Notes: generated by a model not told the origin, from the sequence alone. DNA of 64,000 nucleotides from Hirundichthys speculiger (GCA_018398805.1 JAGFBZ010000290.1:1116001-1180000), one strand, 5' to 3'. Counted from the stretch's first letter, positions 31,206 to 44,658 are shown. Translations and numbers: made by a program.

Positions 31206-34015
31206 TTTACAGAGAAATATGAAAATTATTTACAAGCTTTCTTTACAAAACACTGTTTTAGACATATTAATATTTTTCTCATGCATTTGCTAACAAAATG
31301 GATAATCTCTCATATTTTCTGCTTAAAAACTCATAATTTAATGGATATGCCTTTGTACCAAATTGTTATAGTGATCAGCAGTTGACATTATTTGTTTGAA
31401 ATAACTTTAAAAAAAATCTTGCTTTTGTAATAGAACTAATGTTTCTCCATTCCAAATTTGTTGTAATGTGTTGTAGTTCTGAAATTCATGTGAAATGTAT
31501 GAAGAGAAAAATCATTATTTATCTTGGGAACTCTTCAAAAAAAAATGTCCATTTCTTGCAGCAGATTTTACTTCATTTTCTGATTTGTGGTTGTGGTTTA
31601 AACTCATTCTAAAGTCCACATTAACTGTTAAAAGAAAAAGCATTGTTTAATGCTTTAATTGTACATTTTTTTCCTCATTATCTGAAGCAAAATCTGCATT
31701 GTTGTTACTGTTTAACAACTTGATCTTATGGCTTTATGGTTCTCTTTACTTGATCCGGGAAGTAGAATATGTTTTGCAACATCTTTACTGCAACCTTTTA
31801 CTTTGCATATTCAGTGAAAATGCTGCCTAGTACAAATATGGGGGGAAATGAAATCAAGGATCCCAGTCTTTCACCTTTGTTGCATTGTCTTTAATAGAAG
31901 GGATGAGAATATTTAGATCAAAATCATTAATATTTGAAACACTTGCTTTGGGAGATAAGTCCATTTTTGCAGTAATTTACCTTGTCCAGATGTTAAGGGC
32001 CAGGAGTTTCAAAATCTATGTTTTGACCTCAAACTTGTAATGCTGGAGGTGTCTGATTATGTATCTGATTTTTGTTGTTTTTTAATATCTTGTTAAAAAT
32101 TTCCTAAAAGCCTTTACTCTTTGTCTCTGTAATATCATTAACTACTTCTCAAATATTAGCATGCAAATGTCAGTAGTTATGTAGTGACACAAGTACTTTG
32201 TTGAAAGATTTTAATGAACTGATTAAACAAAAGAAAAATCTTGAAACTTTTTGGTACTAGCCTAAAATATTACAAACATACAGTATTTCAGGTAGTATTA
32301 CACATTTGAGTAACAAACAAAACATAAAAAAAAAAAAAAAGGAAAATGCCAAAACTCATTGCAAAAAAGCTCAAATCAGTTGCGAGGTTTAAATAATCAC
32401 AGACTTGCAGAGCATCCCTTTAGCAACTCGAGAGCGGTTTACAGTGCTCTCGCCAAAGAGCAAATACACAGAACAAAAATAAATAATCACAAAAAGGTCT
32501 GAGATCATTTAATCTGCTGTGGTACATGGATTAACACTCCCCCACACTGCTACAATGGTTAGTTTCTGATTAATATGAACAACTCCGCATTTTCACAATC
32601 TGCAGCAAAATGCTTTGTGTAAAAGCTAACGAATGCAGGCCTTAAAAGTGTTGTCTCATAAAAACTCATCACCACAAGATCTTTGCCAAGCTTGTCCAAT
32701 GACCTTTCTTGAAAAATAGAAGAATGTCATACAATCCATCATTTATTTTTATAGTCAATCAGAAAATTCTGTACAAAGGCATGAATACATGTCTGTCCTC
32801 GTGTCCTCCAAACACCTGCCCTCTTCAACTCTGAATACCTCCATTGCTATTAAATGTCAAGTTCTGGCCAGCTCATCAGGAGTGCAAGAAACCCGCACAA
32901 TATTGTCTGTAAACTTGAGCCATTTTCCCCAAGACAGCTCAATCGTTATTCGCTGCCACTGACATCAGTAGGCCCACCCATCTGGAGCCTACTCGCTTGT
33001 GTCTGCATCCTCATCCACCGACTGGTCACTCATGATGTGGCCTCAGTAAAAATAGATAATATGGTGGGAAAGAAATTACCAAACTTTCCCTTTTTGCTGC
33101 AAGTTTGTAAATATAACAATAATCAATTATATTTATTCCAGCCATGTTAGTGTAATAGCTCTGGGTTCTTGGTGCAGAGTGACACCAGATTGCCCATATA
33201 CAACAATTTCATGGTATTTAAATGATTTCCATTTCAGGGACATCTTAGTCTTTGCATAAAACAATTTTATGGGTCTTATTTTGATCTTTTTTTCTGTTCA
33301 GAGGGGAAAAAAAAAGACTAGAATTGGTGGTGTACTCCCAGGATGAAAGTAAATGGTTAAAAAATCAAATGATGTTCAAATGTGAAGCCATTTTGGAAGT
33401 TGAATTTTTACCCTGTTCACAAATTCAAATTTCAACCATTTGCATTTCTGATGCTCTGAAATTTTCAGTCATCCCATGCTACAAAACTTCTCTTGTTCCA
33501 GAGCCAAAAATCTTACTGCTCTGTACCAAGTGATTGCACTGTACATTCCACTGTGCTGTGACATTTAATGACATCAACATAACACTCGGCTCACTTGCCG
33601 GAGTATAAACACTAGGGCTTTAAAAAATAAAGATACTGAGAAGCCCCTGAAAACATTTCTTAAAAAAAAAAAAAATCAGGGATAACTGAGATGTCATAAA
33701 GAAGGATGCATGATAAATTATAAACTTTTTTAACCACATCTGAGAGCCGTTGCTCAAATATGACATCACACCCATCTACAGTAAACTATCTTCCATTGCA
33801 CATTTAAAAGTGGTAAATTGCTGCTGACCCCTAATGGATGTAACTAAGGGACACCCAGAGGGTGAAATCCTTAATGGTCTCTGTTTTGGTAGCAGTTAGA
33901 GATATAGCACACGGACCAAAATGTTTTAATAAAAGGTGGGCTGGAGGATGAGGATGCAGAAGTGACACAGAGAGAGTGGGATGGGAGGAACAATATGCAG
34001 GCCAGAGTCGCAGAA
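31206..34015. other. Intergenic / lamtor1 3' UTR, no gene seen
   Basis: No coding frame with recognisable domains is present on either strand. Part of this AT-rich sequence is presumably the lamtor1 3' UTR, since that gene ends at 34,016 on the minus strand. Confidence 0.4.
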
Positions 34016-36856
34016 TCAGGGAATGGCAAACTGGACCACCAGTTCCTCTTTAGCATCCACTTTGATTTGAGAGATTGCACTGTAAGCATAAGCTGCTATC
34101 TTGGACACCTGGAAAGTAAGGACAAAACAGATTGTGTGTGCAAAGTAAGCAAAATACACCATTTCACCAAATAAGACAAAAATAGTCAGCTGTGTAATAA
34201 TTCTCACTTAGTAATCAAAAACCCACATTACATAACTTTCAGATCTATTTTAAGATGTAAATGCCGCACAGCTCCATATGTTACACAATGCCTCTAAAAG
34301 TGTTTCTGTCTAGTGCTGACCAGAGAAAATATATACATGACAATGGTAATGTGGTGCAGGAAATGCAAGGCAAGTATGTTGTTCATGTGTGCTGGTGTAT
34401 GATTACCTGCTGAACATCTGAGTATGGCACCAGATCACTTGCGAGCACTTGGTGGGGCTGGCTGGTGAGGGAGGGGAGTGTGAGGGCTTTCTTTTGTGGC
34501 AGGCTGGTGCTCAACACAGCCAGCTTTGTACTGGAAAAAAAATAGAAACGGATTGTTTATTTCAGATTACAAAAACATAAATAAATTGAAAAAGTAATAA
34601 TTTGTCTAGAGCAAATCCGTTTGCCTCAAACGAGCCTGTTGTGTTTACAGATACTATAGCTGAATCTGTAACCATATTATGGTCTGAATACAGCTCCTCT
34701 GACTCAAAGAAAACCATTTAATTCCCCGAATCTGTGTTTAAGTCTAAAGATAGCTCCTTTGCTTGGTAGAAAAAAAAAAAAAAGAAAAATCACCAAACCC
34801 CCCCTAGATGTCACTGGATCTCAGATGACAGTTTGAAGGGAAACACCAACTCTTTTGCAATTTTGTGGTTAAACCACCTCCATCACAACTTCTTGCCAAC
34901 ACTTTCATTTTCCTCATCCTAATTTATGTGAACACAGACCACTGGTGTACCAAGACCTGCTCCTACTTCTGAATATCCATCTGGCTCAATTTGTAAACTT
35001 GTCCTGATCATCTGAATACTTTTACACAACACATAGATTAGAGAAGTATAACCAAATAAGGGCATCTTGGACTTCTTGTCCAGCACAGTTTTAACTTCAA
35101 CTTAATGACAGTTTTATTATATAACTATAACATCCAAGTAATCCCTGTCAAACATTTTCTTGTCTACATACCTGTATTGTCTAGCTTTGTCCATATATTC
35201 ATGTTGTTCCATGACAACAGAGTCAGCTGCTGAGACATCAATGATGTTCCTGAAAGAAAACAATGACATTTTCATTGCTCATACATTATGGTAAACGCAT
35301 GGTTTAATCCAGCAGACTTTGATTGTTGTACAAAGAAGTCTTACTGTGCAGTCTTCGTCAGGATGGATGTAAGGAGGGCCTGTTCGTCTGTCCGTGCTGA
35401 GGGTACGCCTGTATTGATCCAGTCGGTCCCATTTGGGGGTTTGCTGACAGGGTTTGGGTGAGGGATTAGCGGCTTAACCTCTTCAGGGTCCTCGAACAAG
35501 ATCAAAATATAACTCAAAGACAAATTCATGTAATTTTGACAGATTACCTACTGATCTTGATAATGAATGAGAGACTAGGAGATGCCACAATTATGTATTA
35601 AAAATTGTTTCCCCATTGAACAAAAAAAAAAAATCGTAAAATATAAAAGGCATAAACGAAAGCTAGAAAGGTCTGCTCAGCAACCAAATGATCTTTCAAC
35701 AGCACAACGCTTATCACACTCAACATATATCTGAAACACAAACACACACGTCAATATGTCTTCACAATCCCTTCAAGAACTGAACAGCTACGTCAATTTC
35801 AATTAGAATTTGAAGACAACAAAGGAACCTTTTTAAACTTTAAATTACTTACTCTAACTTGACCAAACCACATTTTAGGTGCCAACAACACTATTTTCAA
35901 TGTCCAATGCCAATCAAGGGAAGATGTTATATTTATTATTAAGCACTTATCATATCAGTAGCATTTCATTAGGTAATGCGATTCATTAAACTGTACACAT
36001 AACTTGTAAATTGTATTGGTTGTAAATCACAGCAAGAGTTTTGTCAAGAGAGAATAGATAAAATGCTTTGTTTTGATGGGGTATATCCCCCCCAGACTGC
36101 TCAGTCCTACTACTACATTCATAACTTGGCAAATAATTTCAGACGACTATGTGTTAAAGTGGTATAACAGACAGAGAGTAAAGTTAGATTAACTTCTCTC
36201 ATATTACTACTATAAAGAAAAGCTGCTTAGCAGGAAAGATGAAGAGCATACTTGATTCCCTAAACTAAAAATAGCTGGGGATCTTGGGAGTCATATGACA
36301 TAACACTCAGTCAAATGGTATCCGGAATATCAATCTCTTTGGTTGCTGGCAGACAAATCACAACTGATCATTAACCCAATAAGTAGTAATAAATTCTGAC
36401 TGCCGGAAAAAGTTGAGTTAAAAAAAAAGAAAAGAAAAGAAAGAAATTCAACACATCCATAAATATCAATCTTCTGCTATACACTCAAACAGCAGCAAAT
36501 AAGTTACACGCTGAATTCTTCGAAACCTCTGAATTTGTCTTCATACTGTAAAGTTTTCCCCGACTTTCATGATTTCCACCGCTGCTAACTCCAGAGGCTA
36601 AGTCAGGCCTGTCCCCCAGGCTTAATGTTGAAGCTAACGCTGCTCCAAGGTTTCACAGCAATAACTGGACACAAAACGAGCTCTTCACGGCGTCAAAACA
36701 AATAATCCCTCTTATTCGTGCAACATGCTTAAAAAGTTAAATACTACCTCAACTTATTTTCCAGCATAAAACACGAAGTACTTATCGATCTTTAGGCAGC
36801 TAGCAGCTAACTACCTGACTGGTGTTCTCGTTCTCGCTGCTGTAACAGCAACCCAT
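34016..36856 (-). CDS. lamtor1: Ragulator subunit LAMTOR1 (p18)
   Basis: LAMTOR1 is the membrane scaffold of Ragulator; it wraps the other LAMTOR subunits and holds Rag GTPases and mTORC1 on lysosomes. Five minus-strand exons are complete and in phase: 36856-36815, 35490-35345, 35249-35172, 34530-34407 and 34108-34016. They give 160 residues (human 161). The start [12 protein letters not shown] carries Gly2 for myristoylation and Cys3/Cys4 for palmitoylation, which anchor the protein to late endosomes. Conserved blocks follow: [57 protein letters not shown] and the end VVQFAIP. No break is seen. The gene lies in reverse between lrrc51 and tomt, as within the human LRTOMT locus. Confidence 0.97.
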
Positions 36857-37000
36857 GGCAAACCTCCCTGCTCTCTGTCACAAACAAGCCGCGTAGTTCT
36901 TCTCCGACAAACATAAAACTTCTTCTCCTGGGTCGTTTTACTTTGGCCGCATCAAAGGGTAGGAAACCACTCTCCAGAGAAGCTTTTCAGACGAGCTACC

Positions 37001-37082
37001 GTCACATGACAGCAGCTGTGCTGCAACAACAACACAACGATCACTTCCGGTATTTGAGTCACCGACTGACCTCGTCATGTGA
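37001..37082 (-). promoter_or_regulatory. lamtor1: CLEAR/M-box-like sites upstream of lamtor1
   Basis: GTCACATGAC at 37001-37010 differs by one base from the CLEAR consensus GTCACGTGAC, and a second TCATGTGA palindrome lies at 37075-37082. An ETS-type ACTTCCGG lies between them near 37,043. CLEAR sites bind TFEB/MITF, regulators of lysosomal genes, which fits LAMTOR1. They are about 150-225 bp upstream of the start codon. Function is inferred. Confidence 0.5.
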
Positions 37083-37278
37083 AGGCGGACAGTATAAACC
37101 ACACTCAACGATTCAAACGTGAGCAAAAATACAATTATACAGTTATACATGCCGCTGCGTGGTTAAAATACATTTTTGGGATGTGCTAGATGTGCTCTGA
37201 TTCTCACCAATTCAAGATTGTGGTAAAAAACGAATGCAGCACTATACAGATATAGATGTCATCACATTGTATGTGCGT

Positions 37279-37279
<1 letters not shown>

Positions 37280-37322
<43 letters not shown>

Positions 37323-40084
37323 ACTTTATTACGGACTCGAGGTCCAAAAAGCACACATAAAAACATAAAAAACACACCAACATTAATTTAAAAGACAACT
37401 GTACCAGTGTCTCCAGAGCTCAGACTGGTAGCGTATAGCACTAAACATAATATTTGATAGCAGCAAGATGATTTCATTTTCAGAGTCATTTAGTCTGCCA
37501 ATAAATTTATTCATAAGACCACTCAGGGCAGACTGTAAAGAGTTCACTCGCGCTGCCACAAACATTTCACTGGCACTAGTCCATCTCGGTCTTTTTAAAA
37601 GAGTCCTTAGGGCATCATTATATGCCACTTGCAGGCTCTGAAGGCTTGTTTTTTTTATAACGAGACCAAAGATGAGCGGTGTACAAGGGAGTACAATAGG
37701 CTTTGAATAAAGTCACCTTCACTACATGAACCGAATTTCCATAATAAAATATTTGCTTGCACATACAGCATGCGACGCTGTCGGTAATTGTCGTCATCTG
37801 TGAGCTGTGATCATACTTTGATCAGTAATCCAATGGCCAAGATATTTAACCTTATTGGAGACACGTAGAACATCACCTGCCAAACTAAAGTCAGGAAAGG
37901 TTATACATTTGTCTTCCTTCATACAGATCATTAAGACACTTTTTGTAGCATTATAATTGATGTCATGTTGAACCCCATAAACAGAGCAAATATTAAGATG
38001 CTGGAGACCTACTGAACTGAGACTAAAAACCCCAAAATCATCAGCGTACATTAGATGGTTCACCACAGCACTGCCCACCATACAACCAGTTCTACACATA
38101 TTCAGCTGTTCTGACAGATCATTCATATAAAAATTAAACAGAACTGGGGATAAAATGCTCCCTTGTCTGACACCATTACACACATGAAAGGGTGCCGATT
38201 TACAATTTTCCCATTTAACCTGCATTGTCTGCTGTGAATACCAAAAAGACAGAATTCTGACAATGAACTTAGGCACATCTGCTTGATCCAATTTATGAAA
38301 TAAGTTATTATGATTTACTCGATCAAAGGCCTTAGAGGCATCTAAAAAACGAGTAAGAACAGATTAGTTTTTTCTTTTGTAATCATTTATGATTTCCTTT
38401 AGAGCGTGTATACACATATCAGTGCCTAATTTAGGTTTGAATCCAAATTGATTATTGGAAGAATCAACAAGATGATTAATCCTGCCCAGAATAATTTTTT
38501 CAAAGACTTTCGAAATTGTACTAGCAAGTGCGATAGGTCGATAATTATCTGAACTGCCAGCTTTTCCTACTTTGTCCTTAATCACAGGAACTAAAACAAC
38601 AGACATCATAGACTCTGGGAGAAAACCATGTACAAGGAAAACTGTAAAACAAAGACCCAGAAGAGATGATAACCTCATACCAGCGAATTTAAGATGTTCA
38701 GAGGAGATCAGATCCTTGCCAGTTAAGTACACCTCATGTGTTTTAATTGTATCAACACCATCTACATTGTCTACTGTGAATGGTTCACTATGGACACTGT
38801 TGAATATTTTACCATAGTGTTGTTGCTAAAACTCTGAAATCTTATTCGGACCAGAGACTCCATCCACTGTGTACGGCAGAGAAGGTTTGTAACTGTTAGC
38901 ATATTTCACCTCTTTCCAAAACTCTTTTGTATTGTTGCAAAGAAGCTTGTTGGCCATAGAGTCAGCCCTCATGGTTTCTTCATTCTTATTAATAAAACGT
39001 ATTGCATACTTATATCTTGCATTTGCAAGTCTCTTATATTCAAAAACAGGCCCCTGCCTGGGTTTTCCTGCCCTAGTCCAAGATTTTGCAGCTTCACAAG
39101 CTTCAGCTTGAAGTTCAGCCACACAGCTGTTCCAGCCAGGCCTAATTTTCCTTCTCTTATTATTTCTATTATAAGGTTTACTTGCTACTAATAATGCTCC
39201 AACTATATTACTGTAGAGAGAGGAAATAGCTATTCTGTGTAATGTATTAGTGCACTTACTACTCTACAGGCAACAGCATCCTTGGGCAGCTCAGTGGCAC
39301 CCAACAACTGATCTGTATGACCACAATAAGAAGCAATATTATCCTCTGAAAGAGTGGACCAATCCAAGGACTCATTATTTAAGTTACTCGTATATTTTGT
39401 AAACACAGACATACAGTCTAACTTAATAATCATCTCAAAGGGAATGTGGTCAGAGGATGTAACTCCATAAAGAACTTCCAATAGAAGTGTGAGCATCAGC
39501 AGTCGACATGCAGTGATCTAACCATGATGTGGTGTGCCAAGCTTCACTTATGTATGTATAACTATCTTTTGGCAAAAGCTCTCTGCTAGACAATATTAAA
39601 CTATTATCTCTACAGAAGTTATTTAGGTGATTGGCAAAAACTGAATTGGCATCCGTTATATCTGCATTCATTTCACCAAGGATACAGACTCAAGAGGGAC
39701 TAATACTTTGTATAAAAGAACTAAGAAAGGCAAGCCTATTTAAATAGTCATATTCATTATCATGGCATTCGTAGGGATTATACACATTTAAAATAATAGG
39801 TTCTTTACCATTCTGGATCAAACGTATGGCAATACACCAGTCCACACCAAGTCTGATTACATTTATCAGTGAATCCAGAATCTTTTTCCAGAGGATGGCT
39901 ACACCTCCTGATGTTTTTCCTCCTTTGATTCCCACACTGAAGTCAGTGGTCGACTCTCCAGCGCCATGGAAGTTATCATTAATGGAACTGAGTCCTTTAA
40001 GATCCTGCTTAGCAAGGAAGGTTTCTTGTAGACAAAGAATGGCACAGCGTAAAAAATGGCACAGCAAATGAATGCAATGATCAA
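37280..40084 (-). mobile_element. Degenerate LINE (endonuclease plus reverse transcriptase)
   Basis: Broken minus-strand frames, read from 40,084 to 37,383, follow the order of a jockey/Rex-like LINE. An AP-endonuclease region comes first (LCLQETFLAKQDL, then GEMNADITDANS and a catalytic-type SWLDHCMS near 39,500). A linker follows, then RT fingers (DNYRPIALASTISKVFEKII) and the RT palm (NGVRQGSILSPVLFNFYMND and the active site YADD near 38,045). A carboxy-terminal tail and a 3' UTR close it. The 3' end has an AATAAA-like signal next to a (TATC)n tail at 37,282-37,320, the target-primed end. Several stops and frame changes show it is dead. The 5' end is unclear. Confidence 0.9.
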
Positions 40085-41158
40085 TAACTATTTTATTTCA
40101 TTTTAGCAAGGGCAGTGTAGGGAAGGAGCGGCACAAAAGTGCTGCCCAAATACAATCAACTTGAAATTAGTATCACATAAGTGCTGCAAAACGATGGTAA
40201 TAATTAAGTTACCGCCTTGGATTGAAACCCCAGTTTCACTTGTCAAATGACCCGGAGAGATCGTTGGAATCAGCTCAGCTTCTAATCAATAATCACTATT
40301 AACTCTGTGTGTTAAAGGAGAGACGGATGTGAAAACAGAAAAAGTGGTAATTGATGTGATTTGGAATCAATCTATAAGCCATGACATGGGTGATTCAATA
40401 ATTCAATGATCAGAACCGATGATTGATCAGAAAGATGTATTCGGTATGATTTGGGTCGGGACTGAGAGACTCTGTTGCAGCAGGAGGTGATGTAATGGAG
40501 GTCACTGTGTACTCAGGGGAATAAAAACAACTGATATGGTGAACAAAAACAGGAGAGGAGATAGCAGCCGCGGGTGAGGTAATGTAAGCACGAGCCGGTA
40601 ACTAGTCTAAACAAGTGAAGTAACAGAAGGAGAGGTGATTTACGTGATCTGTAAGCAATTCCTAATCAATGAAATGTATGAAATGTGTGTGTGATTAGTC
40701 AAGGATCAGAAACAAAATGTATTAGCAATTTTGGTGATAGATCTGTGTTAGTTAATGTATGTTAAAAGGGAAAACTTATTTTGTTGGGTCAAAAACGGAC
40801 AGAGACAGAGCGGAGCGCATGTTCCTCTCTGGAATGTCAACAGGGCAGGAGAGAGGGCGTAAGTGTAAACATAAGTTACTTCGCATACACAACACTGGGG
40901 CCAGGTGTCTGGGTCAAATGGTGATGTCGAGGTGGGGCTGTGTGTTTGGTACAGAAAGCGGTACATGGGCTCCGGACTGCAGACGGAAGGTTCATTGCCG
41001 AATTCTGTTATTAAACACGAACCAATCAATCAATCAGTTAATGTAACGTTGGAACATACGTTGGTATGTAGATCGTTAGAAAAAGGGTTAGCGTTAGCTG
41101 ATAAGCTTTAGCTTAACGAGCTGGATAGCCAAGAAAAACAAGGTGACCTTGCGAGGCT

Positions 41159-41890
41159 TGTGTGTGCCATGATGTCATGATGATTAAGGTGAACGCCCCT
41201 GCCAAAGCTGTAAACATGTGAAGTCATTGTGGGATGTGTGTTATGCATGATTATGTAAAATTATGCACGCCTCTGTATATGTGAATAACCAATCAGAAGT
41301 GTCATGTGAAGTTTGAGGGAAATTATGTATGCATATGCAAAGGTGAGAGAACCAATCAGATGAAGGCTGGTGCAGGGCGAGCAAGGAGAGAGAGCGCATA
41401 AAAAGAGAACGCAGAAGGACTCGGTGTGGATTCCTGGAGCGATTTTCAGACGAAGAAGGACTAGCTGGACCTGGACGAGCAACCTCCATCCGGAGGATTA
41501 ACTGGAAGGAATTACTTCAAGAAAAGAAGACAGAAAGACGCTTGGAACAGGATCTACGAATTTTTCCCAATTCTTGAAGGAATAATTGGAGCCTTTTTGG
41601 TTAGCCTAGCTCACCGCTAGCAAGGAGGAGGGGCCGAATCAGCATACCGGCCGGCCTGATCGTTTGAGCTCTCTCTCTCTCCCTCCCTGCCAGCGGCCTT
41701 GAACCCGCATAGTGGCCACATGCGTCTCTCAGCCTGTCCTTGACCAACCAGATGAACTGATCAGTAAGCCACAGCTTTAATTTGCCTTTTTAGAATTATA
41801 AATTGTATAACCAATCAATGCTGTTGCTTAACCTTGCTAATCTGCTTTAATAAATATAAAAACTGTCATAAGACGTCATTGTGGACATTA
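41159..41890 (+). mobile_element. LTR-like block with U3/R/polyA signature
   Basis: The order CCAAT (41352-41356), TATA-like GCATAAAAAG (41396-41405), a transcribed-looking stretch, then AATAAA (41849-41854) resembles the U3-R of a retroviral-type LTR. A second CCAAT lies near 41,289. No gag, pol or env frames are seen in the flanks and exact TG/CA ends were not found, so this could be a solo LTR or an unrelated repeat. The surrounding 40,100-42,560 has no gene. Confidence 0.3.
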
Positions 41891-42563
41891 CATCTGTATT
41901 CAGAATTTTGAAGACTTGTTTATGCCTCTGCACTAACACACAGGTTCTTATGGGTTATTTTAGCCACATTTTTGTCAAATTGTCCCTGAGGCTCGCTGTC
42001 CGAGCCGCTAAAGTTTTCCTAGCCTGTAACAAGAGCCCGAATCGTGAGAGAAGAGCTGCCGTTAACAGACGTGACCGATAGCTGGACTTCGAGCCACCCG
42101 GCTATTCCTCTGAAGGACAGTTATTGGAGTGAGCGGGGCATACGTTTGGACGTAGGCAGTGAGAGCTAGGCGTATCTTCTCGACACCAGCTTAAATAAGT
42201 TGAGGAAATCTAGTGAGGAACCTCTCCTAGACCGCAATTTCTTACCCGTAGGATGGAGAGCTGGTCCCGGTGACAGACTCTGCTAGTCAGAGACTGAACC
42301 AAAACTGGGGGATTTTACACACTCTACTGTTTTGCTAATTTCATTATTTGGAAGGTTCTGGAAAAGATCGCCACATTAGTTGTGTAAAGTAACAAAGCAG
42401 GCATCGTGGCTACACTTATAAGGTGTTTGGATATTTTAAAATTTAGGCTCACCGACATTTTTAACCTTTTGCTATACTGATGGATGTTTCCTAGGATAGG
42501 ATTAAGACTTTAAAAAACAATCATAATTTTATGAAACTTGTTAAATCTTGTTATACAGTAAAC

Positions 42564-42787
42564 CAGGGGTGTCAAACTCCAATCCTCGAGGGCCGCTGTC
42601 CTGCATATTTTAGATGTTTCCCTGCTTCAGCGCACCTGATCCAAATGAACGGGTCGTTAACGGACCTGAGTGGACCTGGATGACAAGCCTATGGTGATCC
42701 ATTCATTAGAATCAGGTGTGCTGAAGCTGGAAAATATCTAAGATGTGTAGGACAGCGGCCCTCGAGGACTGGGATGTGACACCCCTG
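42564..42787. mobile_element. Palindromic hAT-type MITE with 8-bp TSD
   Basis: The ends CAGGGGTGTCAAACTCCA and GGGATGTGACACCCCTG are inverted repeats, and the complementarity runs inward through CTCGAGGGCCGCTGTCCT and AGGACAGCGGCCCTCGAG. The exact octamer CAGTAAAC flanks both sides (42556-42563 and 42788-42795). The element is 224 bp with no coding capacity, and almost its whole length can fold on itself. It is a common fish repeat type. Confidence 0.92.
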
Positions 42788-43257
42788 CAGTAAACTATTA
42801 CCTGCATTTGAGGGTTATTAATTTATGTATTAATCTACTTTGGTCAGTACTATATACATAATTGATATTGGACTTATAGTCGTACATAATATGGATCAAT
42901 AATTTTACTAAGCGTCCAGCCAGAACTGATGTATACTGGTAATCCACTGTACTGAGGGTTAAGAGATAATGGTACTAACCTGCGTGAGCAATGCTTTTCT
43001 CTTTGATTGTGGATAGCATATCTATCCACAAAATACAAGAGCAGCAGGAGAAATGAACAGGATGAGACACGTTGGTGCAGCTGCCAGTCTCTCTGAGGAA
43101 GATGAAAGGGTCTCTGACACCCTTTGGCTGAATACAATGACAGAGTGCCACACACTCCTTTGCATGCAAGAGCTACATTTTATTTCAACTAACAATTTCA
43201 CAGTGAGTTTTCGTAAACTTAAATGTTTTTCCACTCTTTTTTTTTTTTTTTACAATA

Positions 43258-43993
43258 GTACCGTACTTTCTGGACTATGAAGCGCACCTGAATATAAGCC
43301 TCACCCATTAAAATATAAACAAAATATATATTTCGTCACATATAAGCCGCAGTGGACTATAAGCGGCCGGTATCCAGGATGAGAAATAAGATATTTACAT
43401 CGAAAGATTTTGTACCATAAGTGTTTATTCATATACCTGAACTGATTTTTCCTCCTCCTGTGTACTGAAACCACCCCACACAGCAAAGACATCTGGAACA
43501 GACCCGCGAAATGGACCCATATCAGGGTCCACTTGCACTCAGTGCCGGATCCACTTTGGAGCCGGATCGCGGACCTGCTGGCTCCACGCTGTGTCCGGTC
43601 CGCATCTGCTATTAAAACCTTACCTCTGCGGCGGGTCTGCTCAGAACCTGGAAATCCGCTGGGAAACCAACAAACTGACTGGACAAACTGATAAATCCAG
43701 GTGTGTCCGAGTAGCCACAATGGTCAGACACACCTGGATTAATCAGTTCATCCATTAATAATAGGTATTGATGCTCACAAAATGAATGTAGAGTAGCATA
43801 GCCAACATAGGCTACTTAACAAAAACAGAATAGCCTTTAACTACTTGGTTTGGTTTTTTTGGTTTTTGCACTTCCTGCTAGAGCGCCCCCTGAGGGCTGA
43901 AGAAAAATTCATAGAAAAGCCGCACCTCTGTATAAACCTCATGGTTTAAAGTGTGGGACAAAAGTAGCGGCTTATAGTCCGGAAAATACGGTA
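43258..43993. mobile_element. Inverted-repeat DNA transposon, class unresolved
   Basis: The left end TACCGTACTTTCTGGACTAT and the right end ATAGTCCGGAAAATACGGTA are imperfect inverted repeats about 30 bp long. They extend inward as complementary 'ataagccgc' motifs. The 736-bp interior has no transposase frame. Near 43,690-43,735 it contains a secondary inverted repeat (aatccaggtgtgtc against gacacacctggatt). The target duplication is too short to assign a superfamily. Confidence 0.75.
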
Positions 43994-44658
43994 CATGCAA
44001 TACTGTTTCTGAGGAAGCAAGCTGAAAGACATCTATACACAGTACTTCATGTCTTTCAAAACCTTAAAACTTAATTAACAAAAGTGATTTGATTAATGTT
44101 TTTTTTTTACAAAAAAAATATTAAATGATAGTTGCTATTGGAAGTGATACTGTGTGTGTATTTATGAATAGTAAACAAGAGAAAAAGCTTAAATGGAAGG
44201 ATCCTGATAAAACGGTTTCATGTGCAAAATGAAAACAGTGGGCCTAGTTTAATAAAAAGAAAATTATTCATATACAAAAAATAAAAAAAATAGTTACAAT
44301 GCAGAGACTTGAATTCCTTTGTTTGGATTTGGATGACGCAGCATCCTCTATTTCCAAGGTTCACAAAATGTATCAAAGGACTTAAGTGTAAACAGTGGTT
44401 AAATCCCAAACACAATTGCATGAGTGTCAGTTTAAATGTTCCGTATCTTCGGACACAAACAGCCTGCAGCATCACACAGACATAAAAGCTCTTGTGACTG
44501 TGGACTCAGACAGCAGTCTGATGTTGACTGGGAGGCGCCTGCCCTCTCATTACCCCCTGTTTCCTTCACACGCCTCGTTTGATTTGTTTACACCCTCAGG
44601 CAGGTCAAGTCCAGGCAGTGGAGCTATCGCTTTGAGGACCTCACTCAGAACAAAAACA

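Noticed and set aside
37282..37320. Short regular repeat, considered as a CRISPR-like array
   Set aside because: It is a plain tetranucleotide LINE tail with no spacers, in a eukaryotic genome.
44395..44658. In-frame extension upstream of the sFRP start
   Set aside because: It would bury the signal peptide MSVRLLGFVVLFGVSRA; the ATG at 44,659 is the natural start.
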